Shown here: piece by piece, positions 54,455 to 64,000 of the stretch
How the letters are laid out: every line of letters starts with the position of its first letter
How positions within the stretch are numbered: position 1 is the stretch's first letter
DNA from: Leptodontidium sp. MPI-SDFR-AT-0119
Taxonomy: Eukaryota; Ascomycota; Leotiomycetes; Helotiales; Leptodontidiaceae
Direction of reading: 5' to 3'
Length of the DNA stretch: 64,000 nt
Assembly: GCA_020726505.1 (NCBI GenBank)
Contig: JAHLEZ010000026.1
Span: forward strand, 682,001 to 746,000
The notes under the pieces: model-generated
The model's input: only the letters and a program-made list of their open reading frames with translations
Told to the model about the DNA's origin: nothing
Databases searched by the model: none
Position numbers and translations under genes: made by a program

Positions 54455-55180
54455 CTATACGATGTTAGTTCTTAGACAAAAGGACCGGAGGTTCGTACGA
54501 GAAGCTATATCCTGGGGATAAGGGCCAGCTCGTATGAAGAGAAAAAGACTAACATTGTGTGGTGTGGTGTGGTGTGGTGTGGCTACGCAGGCGTTAGTAC
54601 CACCTCACTAAGGTTGCAGCAGCTGTGCGAAGCTAGTCTCGAGGGGGTAGACTTCGTACGAGGGAGAGTACTCACCTGGTTGTGGTGGTGGTGGTGGTGG
54701 TGTTGTGGCCTACGGAAGACCTTTCGTTAGTACACAGCGACAACGAATCAGATTACCTTGCAGGCAAGGCGGAAAAGAGAGGCGCCGATTCGTACGAGGC
54801 TATCTCAGGTCGTACAGAGAATATCTGAGGAGGAGGAGAGCTGTACGAAGAAGAGAAAGGGGACTTACTGTTGCTGCTGCTGTTGTTGCTGTTGGTTGAA
54901 GAAGAAGAGAAGAAGAAGAGAAGAGGGAATTCAGAAAATCTCTTTTGTGCGTGGAAAAGGCTAGCAGCCAGCTGGCGAGAGACGTACGAGGAAGGAACGA
55001 AGTCGTTCCTTCCCAAAGCGGTCACTATTCAACATAGCGAGCCGAAGTCACATGGAGCACGTGCTTCGTACGAAGGAAGAAGAGGAGCTGGGGATAATGC
55101 GCTAGGTTGCGCGCACTTCGTACAGAGGAGAAAGAAGGAAGGTAGGAGAGTTTTTCTTCTGACAAAAGAAGAGTTGCCAG
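54455..55180 (-). other. low-complexity segment, probable 5' exons of the antisense gene
   Basis: Contains CAA/CAG, CAC and CACAC tracts that read as poly-Gln and poly-Thr on the minus strand, next to consensus splice donors. TCGTACGA words continue (54493, 54656, 54789, 55068). No sense-strand gene is seen. Confidence 0.4.
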
Positions 55181-55455
55181 TGTTGGGATAGCCTTAGCTG
55201 AGGGGCATTCTCTTACTCTGACAGCTTCCAAAGATAGTCGTCTCTCCTGGCCGAGATGAAGCTTGGTTTCATACCTTGCCTCCTGGTTTCGTACGAGTAA
55301 TGCTTATACGAGCTACGGGGTTTAGTACTTGATGTATTTAAGGTAGCTTTCCCTTTCGTACGAAAGGGACACACGGAATATACTTGATCAAACTTCACTT
55401 GTTATATTCTTTGTCACCCTGATATCAGGTATCGGACCTTGGTTAGATACCAACA
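55181..55455 (+). repeat. 3' LTR, 275 bp
   Basis: Same sequence and length as the 5' LTR at 47869, from TGTTGGGATAG to CCAACA, followed by GGGGC. Confidence 0.95.
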
Positions 55456-55460
55456 GGGGC

Positions 55461-55881
55461 CATTTTAGATTATGTAAGTCTTGAATATCTTCAAAAACAT
55501 TAGTCAGGAACGTCTCAACTTTAATAATTAATTACGCCACAACCACACGATTAAAAATTACAAACGATACGCTAAATTAAAGATCTTCACTATGGCTACG
55601 ATTTAAGATTAATTTTATATAAATATTGTGAGATTTAGTGCAGTTTGAGGCTCAGTTGTTTTACTTTCATCTTGACTTTATTAAGTACGGAACGTACTAA
55701 AGCTTAGTCTAACCCGCGGGCCGCTACTGAAAGACTTGACCTAAACGGGTTAAAACGGACCCGTTTACCGAGGGTCCTGACTAACTAACGACCGTTCTGA
55801 GAGTCTGAAACTAACGCCAGTCCGTTTCGGGTAGGCGGTAACGAACGGCAGTTAGTTGCCGTTTTGCCAAGAACGAGAAAA
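55461..55881. other. AT-rich flank, no gene recognised
   Basis: Right flank of the copia insertion; AT-rich then CG-rich short words (CGGGTAGGCGG). Before the insertion it joined the sequence ending at 47863. Confidence 0.4.
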
Positions 55882-56790
55882 CTATTGACTACACTGATTC
55901 AAGCCAATTGATATCAGCCTCGTACAGACATCCATCCCATCGGGGCCACAAGAGAGGACACCAATAGATGAGAACTCAAGTCGCCTTAGCTGTATATAGA
56001 TACATGCCAGCTGATTGTAGAGATGTTGTCGCTGTTCATCTGACAGGGTCTTTAATCCTACCTCAGAGAGTGTTCGGCCTTCAATGTATTCGAGAATCAT
56101 GAATTGAGTGATGACTCCAGGGTTGTCGCATAAAAGAGAGCATGTTTGAATGCGAGGGATAGGAATTTTCGTCTTTTCAGCAACAAGTCTGAGGGGAAAA
56201 TCATTAGCATAAGCATTTGTCTTTCTCCCAAGGAAGACCTACTGCATAGTAGCAAACTCCCTCTCTATCTTAGCTTGAGCCCCGAAAGCTAGGCACGGTG
56301 ATAGAGGCACGCGAACCACCCAACGGTCTCCCTTCTCACTAATCTTCCTATTAATGCGAAACTGAACGAAGAAGCAGATATTGTAGCTCCCTCTCTTGGG
56401 CTCCTTGAAGAAATCACAAGGGTCGTTATCGTGGTATAAGGATACTAGGCTACAGATGTCGCCTGGCTTGATAGTATCAATGAATTTGTCACGCGCTCGG
56501 TGGATGCAATTCTCGACGATGCGATCTAATATTTATTGACTAGTGGGGGAGGGAGACTAGGTTTCGATGGCGCGTCTAAACATTTCGGGGGCAAATTAGT
56601 TGAGTTTATAGACTACCGCTGGGGAACAATACCTGATAATTGAGACTAGTTCTTCGTTTTGTTTGCGACAAGCGGATAGAATAGTCGAGCTGATGGCGGG
56701 GATGTAGTTATATTTCTTGAAGATAGAACGGAAGTTGGGAGGAAGTTGACTAAGGACGCGGCCGCTAGTGGTTAGACATTGAGATATCAC
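55882..56790 (-). pseudogene. APH-type phosphotransferase, broken
   Basis: Minus-strand text gives CIHRARDKFIDTIKPGDICS, then FFKEPKRGSYNICFFVQF and GDRWVVRVPLSPCLAFGAQA then KIEREFATM. A GT-AG intron near 56243 leads to VAEKTKIPIPRIQTCSLLCD and ITQFMILEYIEGRTLSEV. This is the ATP-binding lobe of the fungal aminoglycoside-phosphotransferase-like family (small-molecule kinases). The frame ends at 55882 soon after FSSIGVLSCGPDG, before the catalytic HxD and DxD motifs. The N-terminus (MISQCLTTSGRVLSQLP) is cut off by stops. The 5' portion lies inside the left arm of the large inverted repeat, and a poorer copy lies in the right arm. Confidence 0.65.
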
Positions 56791-57291
56791 GTGCCACAGT
56801 ACACTTTATGTTTTGACAGCTTATATAAAATCTAGAGTTTCGTGAATAAGAGACAGTAACTTAAAAATATAGAAATTATACGGTTTAGTTAGGTATATGC
56901 GATATATTTACGTTAGATTTATGCCATTTTTCACCCCCGCTATAACTATATTAACGCGGGTCCCTTAAGTAGTAGTCATTAGGCGGGTTACCCAGTAGAT
57001 AGATAATAGAATACCTTTTCTAATAAGTTAAGTCTTCTTTTTAGGAGTTAAGAAAACTAATACTTGTTCGCCACTGATTCGTAGAATTTGTGGGCTGTTA
57101 GTAGTAAATTACCCCTGGTTTTGTAGGGGGTCAATTTTCTAATAGTATCACTACCGCTAGCTGACAATAATCGAGTAACGAGAAGGTAACGTCTTTGGAA
57201 TTTAATAATAAAGCAATGATACCATCACGTATTAGAGGGCTGGGAGATGATCTTTTCAACTTAGTCCATGTATAAAACGTTGTGAGGCATC
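56318..57291. repeat. left arm of a large inverted repeat, about 974 bp
   Basis: Starts ACCCAACGGTCTCCCTTCTC and ends GTTGTGAGGCATC. The inverse is found at 57433-58402. Arms share long exact blocks, for example the NotI-like GCGGCCGC region and CACGTGATATCTCAATGTCT. Differences are mainly transitions, with the left arm more AT-rich. Confidence 0.9.
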
Positions 57292-57432
57292 CCATTTCCT
57301 TACAGAGTGTATCCTGTGTTACATCACGATGGCGAAGAGAAGGAATCCGTATAAAGGGGCTTCGGGGAGGAAGGACACATTGGTTAAGAAAGCCTTTGAA
57401 TTGGGGGAATTCGATGGTGTCGACGTAGCCTT

Positions 57433-58402
57433 GATGCCTCACAGCGTTTTATACATGTAACAAGTTGAGAAGATCATCTCTCAGTCCTCTAATACGTGAT
57501 GGTATCACTGCTTCATTATTAAATTCCAAAGACGTTACCTTCTCGTTACTCGATTGTTGTTAGCTAGTGGTGGTGATATTATCAGAAAATTGACCCCTTA
57601 TAGAAACAAAGGTAATTTACTACTAATAGCCCACAAATTCTACGAATTAGTGGCGAACAACTATTGGCTTTCTTAACTCCTAAAGAAGAAGACTAAACTT
57701 ATTAGAAAAAGTATTCCATTATCTATCTACCGGGTAACCCGCCTGATGACCACCACTTAAGGGACCCGCGTTGATATAGTTATAGCGGGGGTGAAAAACG
57801 GCATAAATCTAACGTAGATATGTCGCATATACCTAACTAAACCGTATAATTTCTATATTTTTAAGTTACTGTCTCTCATTCACGAGGCTCTAGCTTTCAT
57901 GCAAGCTGTCAAAACATGAGGTGTACTGTGGCACGTGATATCTCAATGTCTAACTACTAGCGGCCGCGCCTTGGTCAACTTCCTCTCAACTTCCGTTCTA
58001 TCTTCAGGAAATACAACTACATCCCCGCCATTAGCTCGACTATTCTATCCGCTTGTCGCAAACAAAACGAGGAACTAGCCTCAATTGTCAGGTATTATTC
58101 CCCAGCGGTAGTCTATAAACTCAACTAATTTGCCCCCGAATTGTTTAGACTCGCCCTCGAAACCTAGTCTCCCTCCCCCACTAGCCAACAAATGTTAGAT
58201 CGCATCGTCGAGAAGCGCATCCACCGAGCGCATGACAAATTCATCGATGCTATCAAGCCAAGCGACATCTGTAGCCTAGCATCCTCATACCACGATAAAG
58301 ACCCTTGTGATTCTTCAAGGAGCCCAAGAGAGGGAGCTACAATATCTGCTTTGTTCAGTTTCGCATTGATGGCAAGATTAGTGAGAAGGGGGACCGTTGG
58401 GT
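57433..58402. repeat. right arm of the large inverted repeat, about 970 bp
   Basis: Starts GATGCCTCACAGCGTTTTAT and ends GACCGTTGGGT. It carries the degraded second copy of the APH 5' region on the plus strand (RIHRAHDKFIDAIKPSDICS, then frame-shifted text). The spacer between the arms is 57292-57432 and has no gene I can name. Confidence 0.9.
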
Positions 58403-58630
58403 CCACATTCAACCATTCCTAGCCAAGACTGTATCTCTGGATTTCGCATTACTCAGGCCGCCAACAGTGTAGATGAAGTAGGTTCGGATATCCAGGTAAA
58501 GCTTCGGCATCACAGAACCATCAATTTCCAAACCCCATGCCCCAAAGCTATCGCGACGCTGGTATTGCTCCCTATTTTTTTCATTGCTGTGTTGAGTGCG
58601 GTGTATGGCTTCGTTGAATAAAGTTCCATC
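58403..58630. other. no gene recognised
   Basis: Short segment between the inverted repeat and the metallophosphoesterase 3' end. Confidence 0.4.
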
Positions 58631-59530
58631 TCATATTGTGACTGTGATAGGCGCTCTCCTCTTCTCGTCCCGTAGGCCACCGATGCTGGCAGCGTTCACC
58701 AGCAAAGTGGATGATAATGGAAAGCGACTGAACCTCGCAACGAGGGTGCTATAACACAACACAAGCCTCCATATCCCTCCACCAGCCTTGCATATCTCCT
58801 CGAATGCTCTCTGCTGCTCGTCGTAATAAACCCGTTCTTGCCCGTACCCTCCATGGATGTGTCCAAATACGTGCAGCTTCGGCCGTGTCCTCCACAGCTC
58901 GTCCAGCAGATAGTCGCAGCCGTATCCTAGATCGAGGTGTGCTCTCGGCGGCCCATGAGTGATCAAAATATCTGTGTCCTCTGGTATCGTGTTGTACCAT
59001 ACATTCCGTGATCGAGGATATTGAAAAGCCCAATTCCCGTGTTTGGGCGTAAATGGACTCCCGTAAATCTTGATCTGCCGACCGCCAACGCAGTTCAATG
59101 TGACACTGTCATTCTCGAGAGATGTGACGCCTTTCCAATCAATAGCACTCCTCCCTTCTCGTCTTGTACCCGCAGCGTTCGGATCTAGTACCAGATCGTG
59201 ATTCCCTCCAATTATGACTTTATGCCGATGTGGAAGGCTGTCAAGCCAGTCTATCGTTGCTTGGAATTCTTCCAGAGTCCCGGATTGTGTGGCATCGCCG
59301 GCGTGAATGAGGATTTCGCCGGATGGAATGGACGGGAAGGTATTGTGCGTGTCGGATATGCAGACGACGGTGATGGGGTTCAAGGATGGTTCGACTTGGA
59401 TGTGCTTTCGTGACGCGTAGAGAAGGCGCGCGAGGTAGAGGACAGGCGAGGAGAGGAATTGCTGCCATTTGCTGGGTCGTGGACGGTGCAGGAGGGACTC
59501 AAGCGCGTTGTTGCTTTGTGTCTTGAACAT
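58631..59530 (-). CDS. calcineurin-like metallophosphoesterase, 299 aa, intact
   Basis: A single exon from ATG 59530. The five metal-binding motifs are present and in order: VVCISDTHN (SDTH), ILIHAGDATQ (GDxT), VIIGGNHDLVLD (GNHD), ILITHGPPRAHLDLGYGCD and VFGHIHGGYG (GHxH). An N-terminal stretch of about 45 residues with SSPVLYLARLLYASR may be a membrane-associated helix. The class is the small fungal phosphoesterase group (Ser/Thr phosphatase-like fold with two metal ions) of unknown substrate. It is one of the few undamaged genes in this part of the window, flanked on both sides by broken genes. Confidence 0.9.
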   Translation of the reverse strand: MFKTQSNNALESLLHRPRPSKWQQFLSSPVLYLARLLYASRKHIQVEPSLNPITVVCISDTHNTFPSIPSGEILIHAGDATQSGTLEEFQATIDWLDSLPHRHKVIIGGNHDLVLDPNAAGTRREGRSAIDWKGVTSLENDSVTLNCVGGRQIKIYGSPFTPKHGNWAFQYPRSRNVWYNTIPEDTDILITHGPPRAHLDLGYGCDYLLDELWRTRPKLHVFGHIHGGYGQERVYYDEQQRAFEEICKAGGGIWRLVLCYSTLVARFSRFPLSSTLLVNAASIGGLRDEKRRAPITVTI

Positions 59531-61178
59531 CGTGGGAATTTGTGCAAATTCAAACTCGGGTTTGTCTGTCCTCCGCTCCTCTTTAGAAGTGCTTGTTTCA
59601 TTGTGAGGACAGGTTGGGTAGTTTGGGTTTTGGAGGAGATGGTGTCGTGTTCTTTTGACCTCGACTGAGGTTCGAGTTGGCGAGGCCGAGGCACGGTCCT
59701 GTCAGCCTCATTTTGTAGGACCCAAGGACCCAACGCGACGCGACGCGACATCCAGACTTCTCCCATACATAGCAATCCTACGATCTCCGCCAGTTCTGCT
59801 AACAGATTTCAACTGCGATGGAGCAAATTAAGGTGGCATATGTTCTGGTGGATGGATCTTACATTGGATTTCGATCAGCGAAATTGCTTGGAGTAGGAGA
59901 AGAGGGCATTGCGGGCTGATGCATCTTTGCTGAAATCGCGCCTGCGAGTCCTTGTGGGCCACTATTGCGCTTGCAAACCTACAGAACATGCGTGTCAAGG
60001 TAAGTGCAGCATCAACCTCCTCTAGAATCTGTACTGACATTGCAAGAATACCTCGAAGCTGCGCCTGTCGAATTGTCCCTGGAATGAACATTGGTCGACG
60101 AACTGCTTCCCTGCATCATCCAACCTCGATACATGCCGCGATCATGGCGTTGTTGGGCGTACTCCGTAGACAGAAGGCCATCGCCGAGTGAGGAATGATA
60201 CTTGGAGATGCTGGTGGTGCAATGTCCATATCCAGAACTTTCAAGCGATGTGGTCCACAGCTTGTGCGACGAGTACCTTTCTAGCGAAAGGGGCCTGACT
60301 TAAAGGAAGGGAACCCTTTCAACAACCCACATGATGCCTCCGAAGAATTCGAACAACCAGGCCTCCGAGCAGCAGATCGGGGGATGCAGCAAACATGGGT
60401 CCAACGACTCTACGATGCCTGCGCGAATAATGAAGGAGCACAGTTGTCTCAATGGTTACAGAAACGCAGTGGGGCATAATTATAAACTTTTCGGAATACT
60501 AGACCCAGCCCATGACAACTGGTACCTAAGCTCATTTTCGCGTGGCCCTGAGCAAGATCCAAGGTCCATAGAAAGCGCCGGCACAAAGCAAAGCACTCTA
60601 AGGCCGCCCAGAATGTGAGGAACACGCGCCGAGGAATATATTGGAGCTGTTTGGTATCATTGCATTACGAAGTGTTTAACTACATCGAAACACTCTACGC
60701 GCTTTGTTGCCATGTTGACAACGAGCTCAAAGTAGGTACGAAGCAGTCACGTAGGTTAGACCATTCACCATTGGGACCCACCAATACCCAAGGTGACATG
60801 GTTAGTTGGCATATCATCTGGCGTCAAGCACGGTATGGAGCCTTTGTAGCGCAGCTTTCAAACGTGGCAGCCTCCCGTTTTCAGTGCGTTTGTGGCTGGT
60901 ATTTTTCAGGTCTAATGATGGGTCTGCCTGTGGCTCAATAGTTTCAATGATTCAATTGAAGACACTCGACACATTCTATTGAAGGACATCGGCTACGACA
61001 TACAATGTTTTCGGATCTACAATAAATGCTATCATCTCATCTTCGCTCAACATTTTCCTGCTTACTGTTCCGTTTTTCTCTTTGGACATTTGTTATTCAA
61101 GTCCGCTTCATCAAATCCTTCCTTCTCTCGAGCACGGTCCTACATAAAATATATGGTTTTGTTGACATATCTCACCAG
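59531..61178. other. no gene recognised
   Basis: Frames at 60331-60618 and 60615-60941 are open but have no domain, and their codon patterns are unremarkable. The start of the stretch contains the phosphoesterase promoter side. Confidence 0.35.
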
Positions 61179-61740
61179 CTAGAGCAACTGATCACCAGCC
61201 AAATTCTCCGCCTCCTCTACCATCATATCTATAAGCCGTCGCCTTGCTGGCCAATAATCATCGACGTACTGAGGCGCAAATAATGTGCAATGGTTGTTGT
61301 CATCGATCGAGACTCCCATTGCTCCACGGAGAAGTGAGAACATATTGGCCTCTGGGGCTGTTGATGTGAGTCCTTCGGGCACACTCCAGACGTATTCGAG
61401 AAGTCTGAATTGAACAGTTCCGAGTTCCGTGTTGGCTAATATCCTGACAGACATCTTGGTCACCGGAGTGAGATCTCTTCCACGTCACTCTTATCGAAAG
61501 GAGACCCAAGAACACCAGGGCGGAAGCTATCAATCGGGTGTATATAGGCCTCGCCTACCACATAATATTCTCCAAATTGGGACTTGCGTAGACCGATCGG
61601 TAAAGAGCACCCCTGCAACCAATATAGAGAATCCCCATTCCTTGCTTGAGGGTGGACCTTACCAACTCTACCCGAGCTGCTTGTTGTCATCAACCTCATT
61701 CCACATCCAATCACTAGAGACATGCGATCCACATAGCCCT
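61179..61740 (-). pseudogene. HET-protein C-terminal fragment
   Basis: The minus-strand reading GKVHPQARNGDSLYWLQGCS then LPIGLRKSQFGEYYVVGEAY and IHPIDSFRPG matches the common C-terminal module of fungal HET proteins (GD.....GC..P..LR......VGE.Y.HG). A downstream frame (RILANTELGTVQFRLLEYVW, then SVPEGL) may be unrelated or part of the same locus. There is no HET domain here. Confidence 0.5.
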
Positions 61741-61744
61741 TAAG

Positions 61745-62734
61745 GACACCATTAACGGTATGACGGCATTCTTCGCGGTCGTCCTCACTGTCTTCTTCTT
61801 CTCCGTCCTACCACTACGAACTAGATTATACGAGATATTCCTCGTCATGCACATCCTCCTGGCTATCGTCGCTCTCATCGGACTATGGAACCATGTCACA
61901 CTTCGTTTCCACAAAGCCCGTGGATACCAGACATGGCTGTACATCGCTTTTGCTTTCTGGGGCTTCGATCGAGTGATTCGACCGCTTCGAATCGTTATGC
62001 TTAACTGGAAGACTTTTTGCTGCCGGAGGCACCACCCTTCAGCAACTGTGGAGCTTCTTCCTGGCAGCAGTGAATTTGTCAAAGTCACCGTGTTCCCCTC
62101 TGTGACCTGGAACTTCTCGGCTGGTCAACATTGCTATTTGTACTTCCCCAAAATGAAAACCAATCCGTTCCAATCCCATCCCTTCTCGATAGTGGGCTGG
62201 AACCAAGGATTCGGGCCGGGAACACAAACGACAGGTTCAAAGACCTCCACCTCATCCTCCCCACAGGTCCAGGATGCCCCAGGAATGAAACCCGTGAAGG
62301 CAAATATAGAGCTCAGCAACATGTCCTCAGGCCACCAAAACGGAGCTTCAATGTCCTCAAAACCAAGCGTGACATTCATCATCCGTCCCAAACATGGCCT
62401 CACCAAGACACTCCACTCCCGCCTTCTTCAAGACAGCAGAAAGAGCCTGCAAGTCAAGAATATCACGGCTTTAGTCGAAGGCCCCTACGGATCGTCTCCA
62501 CTAGCGCATTTCCACAACGCAGACACCATCGTAGCCATCGCTGGTGGTATCGGGATTACCGCTATCCTTGGATATCTACAAATGTATCTCTCGTCCAAGC
62601 AGCCTTCTGGTGAAGGAAGGGAGACTGCGCTGAGGAAGCGACGAGGTGTGAGAGCGACCCGATTCGTCCTCGAAATGCTGCACTGGGCTACGCGAGGTAT
62701 CATTTCACTCAGTGTATACCCCGGATATATCTGA
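61745..62734 (+). pseudogene. ferric reductase fragment (FRE type), both ends missing
   Basis: The open frame from ATG 61760 has two membrane helices (FFAVVLTVFFFSVLPL; LVMHILLAIVALIGLWNHV), with the heme-binding His in MHILL and WNHV. The FAD domain has FPSVTWNFSAGQHCYLYFP and HPFSIVGW (HPFTI-type). Next come VKNITALVEGPYGSSPLAHF and AGGIGITAILGYL, the start of the NADPH-binding domain. The normal N-terminal helices are absent, and the C-terminus leaves the family after RATRFVLE, where F-box text begins. It cannot be a working reductase. Confidence 0.75.
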
Positions 62735-63655
62735 ACTTTTGTCCACAATCTCGACACTCCCTCGATTGGAGCATTTGGACTTGGGAGGTCCATAACTACA
62801 GCTATTTCTTAGGGACTTTACATTACCCTCCTTGAAAAGCTTGTACCTGTCTCGGTACGGCCCAGGTAGAAATCCCGAAGATTCTTCTGCACCGTGGCTA
62901 CGAGAACCGATTCCAATCACGCGAACCTGTCTTGAACACCTCCTACTACCAAATAGGTATCATACTGGAGATGTAACCAGGACGTTGTTGCGAGGTCCAA
63001 GCTGTCTACCGAATGTTACGGAACACATCCTCCGTTGGCCTTCAGCTCTGACAGATCTTTCGATCTGGCTCTCACGTTCTGCTGGCGGGAAATACTACAC
63101 AATGGAAGCGATCCAGAGAATCCTCGACATTCACCGCTCCTCACTAAAGCGCGTCACCATAGGAATACTCTCAGGGGGCTATGTCGATCGTACCGAATCA
63201 CCCGACTTCTCTTCATTTCCACATCTCGAAGAGTTGAGAATGTCAGCATACAACCTCATCCGCTCAGAAACCGCCACCGACGCCGCGAGAAAACTATCAG
63301 CTCTAAATCTTCGCTGCGTGACTCTTAGTTTCAGCGTCGAGGACCAACATTCTGAAAGCCGGAGTGATTTCGGAAAGGAGCAGGTTACGTGGATACAGGA
63401 ATTCGCAAAATTGAAGAAAGAAAAGTACCTGGTAAGCAAGTTGGAGAAAATGGTAGTTTTGTTTGATCTGGATGAGAATCCTTATCATCTTCGTAGACTG
63501 CTACGAGGACCCCCGGAAGAGGTTCCTGTGAGTGGAATTGCAGAGCCTCTCACTTGGCCGTGGGAATACTTGGAGGAAGCGAAGCAATGTGCTGCAGAGT
63601 TTGAATTAAGGGTTGAATTTAAGGCGGGATGGACGAGGGAGGAATGGAATAAGGG
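62700..63655 (+). pseudogene. F-box/LRR-like protein C-terminal part, cut by a LINE piece
   Basis: Reads ISELLSTISTLPRLEHLDLG, an in-frame TAA, then FTLPSLKSLYLSRYGPGRN. Leucine-rich text follows (ALTDLSIWLS, SSLKRVTIGILSGGY, FSSFPHLEELRMSAYNL). Then come KEQVTWIQEFAKLKKEKYLV and PWEYLEEAKQCAAEFELRVE. These are the leucine-rich repeats and tail of a fungal F-box type protein. The F-box itself is missing and the 3' end is replaced at about 63655 by repeat sequence. Confidence 0.55.
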
Positions 63656-64000
63656 GATCAAAACCATCCGACCATTCAATTCCCTGCCTCGCAAGCAGGT
63701 ACGCTACTCAGATCTATGCTAATGGTAGCCCAGGGAGCAATGCCCGCATTGGATGGATAGGACACCTCTGGGGTGAGGTTGCAGAGTTTTCACCGACCGG
63801 CCGGGGCTCGGAGGGTGTGCGCCCTCGTCTTATCGACGGCAGCATTCAGTGAAGGGCGAACGTAGTTGGGAGGGCTTGATATAGGAGAGAAGCCGGGCAG
63901 TTGTTAAAGAAGGAGGAAGCCAGGGTTTCGAGCACTGCGGGGGTAGGCGAGCCTGGAGTGGAGGTATGGCGATAGAGGGTACACGGTCAGAGGGAACAGT
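63655..64000 (+). mobile_element. LINE RNase H fragment, second copy, runs off the window
   Basis: From ATCAAAACCATCCGACCATT onward it is nearly identical to 40683-41030, with the same start base and the same RNase H beginning (QIYANGSPGSNARIGWIGHL). It interrupts the F-box-like gene. A short indel near 63833 (CTTATCGACGG versus TTCGACGG) separates the copies. Confidence 0.8.

Larger units (their letters stand above)
47864..55460 (+). mobile_element. intact Ty1/copia LTR retrotransposon with GGGGC target duplication
   Basis: The element occupies 47869-55455, flanked by the 5-bp duplication GGGGC (47864-47868 and 55456-55460). It has two 275-bp LTRs, a leader with a tandem repeat, a single intact gag-pol frame, and a 1.6-kb segment between pol and the 3' LTR that carries an antisense ORF. 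The domain order protease-integrase-RT-RNase H places it in copia (Pseudoviridae-like). Unlike the LINE next to it, it shows no RIP-type stops. TCGTACGA recurs throughout, including in the LTRs. Confidence 0.95.

Noticed and set aside
57131..57442. 103-aa frame crossing the inverted-repeat spacer
   Set aside because: Half of it lies in the repeat arm and it has no recognised domain; it may be real but cannot be supported.
1..64000. CRISPR arrays, rRNA operons or complete tRNA genes
   Set aside because: No regularly spaced identical repeats or rRNA sequence were seen; the only tRNA-like stretch is a 32-nt fragment.

Overview
The window is from a filamentous ascomycete fungus, probably a Leotiomycete-like species (the class is inference). 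The genes have short GT-AG introns of about 44-120 bp. The protein families are typical of such fungi: a Zn2Cys6 regulator, a HET protein, tyrosinase, a PTH11/SAT4-type rhodopsin domain, DUF3435/FluG genes, an APH-type phosphotransferase and small secreted proteins. Many inactivated sequences carry C-to-T style nonsense codons (CAG or CAA to TAG or TAA, TGG to TAG), as expected from repeat-induced point mutation (RIP). No bacterial-style operons, CRISPR arrays or rRNA genes are seen.

Region 1 (1-9.6 kb) is fairly gene-rich. On the minus strand lie the 5' part of an amino-acid/GABA permease, a PD-(D/E)XK (Uma2-like) protein, a Zn2Cys6 regulator with a probable frameshift, and a GNAT acetyltransferase. 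On the plus strand is a P-loop sulfotransferase-like gene. Between them are a LINE ORF1-like fragment, the C2H2 tail of a DUF3435/FluG gene and a MITE nested in a MITE.

Region 2 (9.6-27.8 kb) holds a HET-like gene broken by two in-frame TAGs, an intact secreted tyrosinase, an uncharacterised secreted protein and a small 8-cysteine secreted protein. Several MITEs lie here, including a second nested pair, separated by long stretches without recognisable genes.

Region 3 (27.8-39 kb) is a graveyard: a DUF3435 gene with its recombinase-like core, a carboxylesterase, a rhodopsin-domain membrane protein with two W-to-TAG codons, and a RIPed membrane-protein remnant. A C2H2 protein gene here may still be functional. 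The region also contains a 45-bp-arm perfect hairpin and an AT-rich TIR element.

Region 4 (39.4-55.5 kb) is almost entirely retrotransposons: two truncated RNase H-bearing LINE pieces, a near full-length LINE whose frames are interrupted only by TAA/TAG, and an intact Ty1/copia element. The copia element is 7.6 kb with 275-bp LTRs that look identical, a GGGGC target duplication, a 1711-aa gag-pol and an antisense Cys-rich ORF. It is studded with the palindromic octamer TCGTACGA, about 37 perfect copies by hand count, in all three codon frames.

Region 5 (55.5-64 kb) contains a broken APH phosphotransferase overlapping a large inverted repeat (arms of about 970 bp, 141-bp spacer) and an intact metallophosphoesterase. 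After these come fragments of a HET protein, a ferric reductase and an F-box/LRR protein. The F-box fragment is cut by a second copy of the LINE piece seen at 40.7 kb. There is no obvious shared pathway; the layout is that of a repeat-rich, fast-evolving genome compartment.
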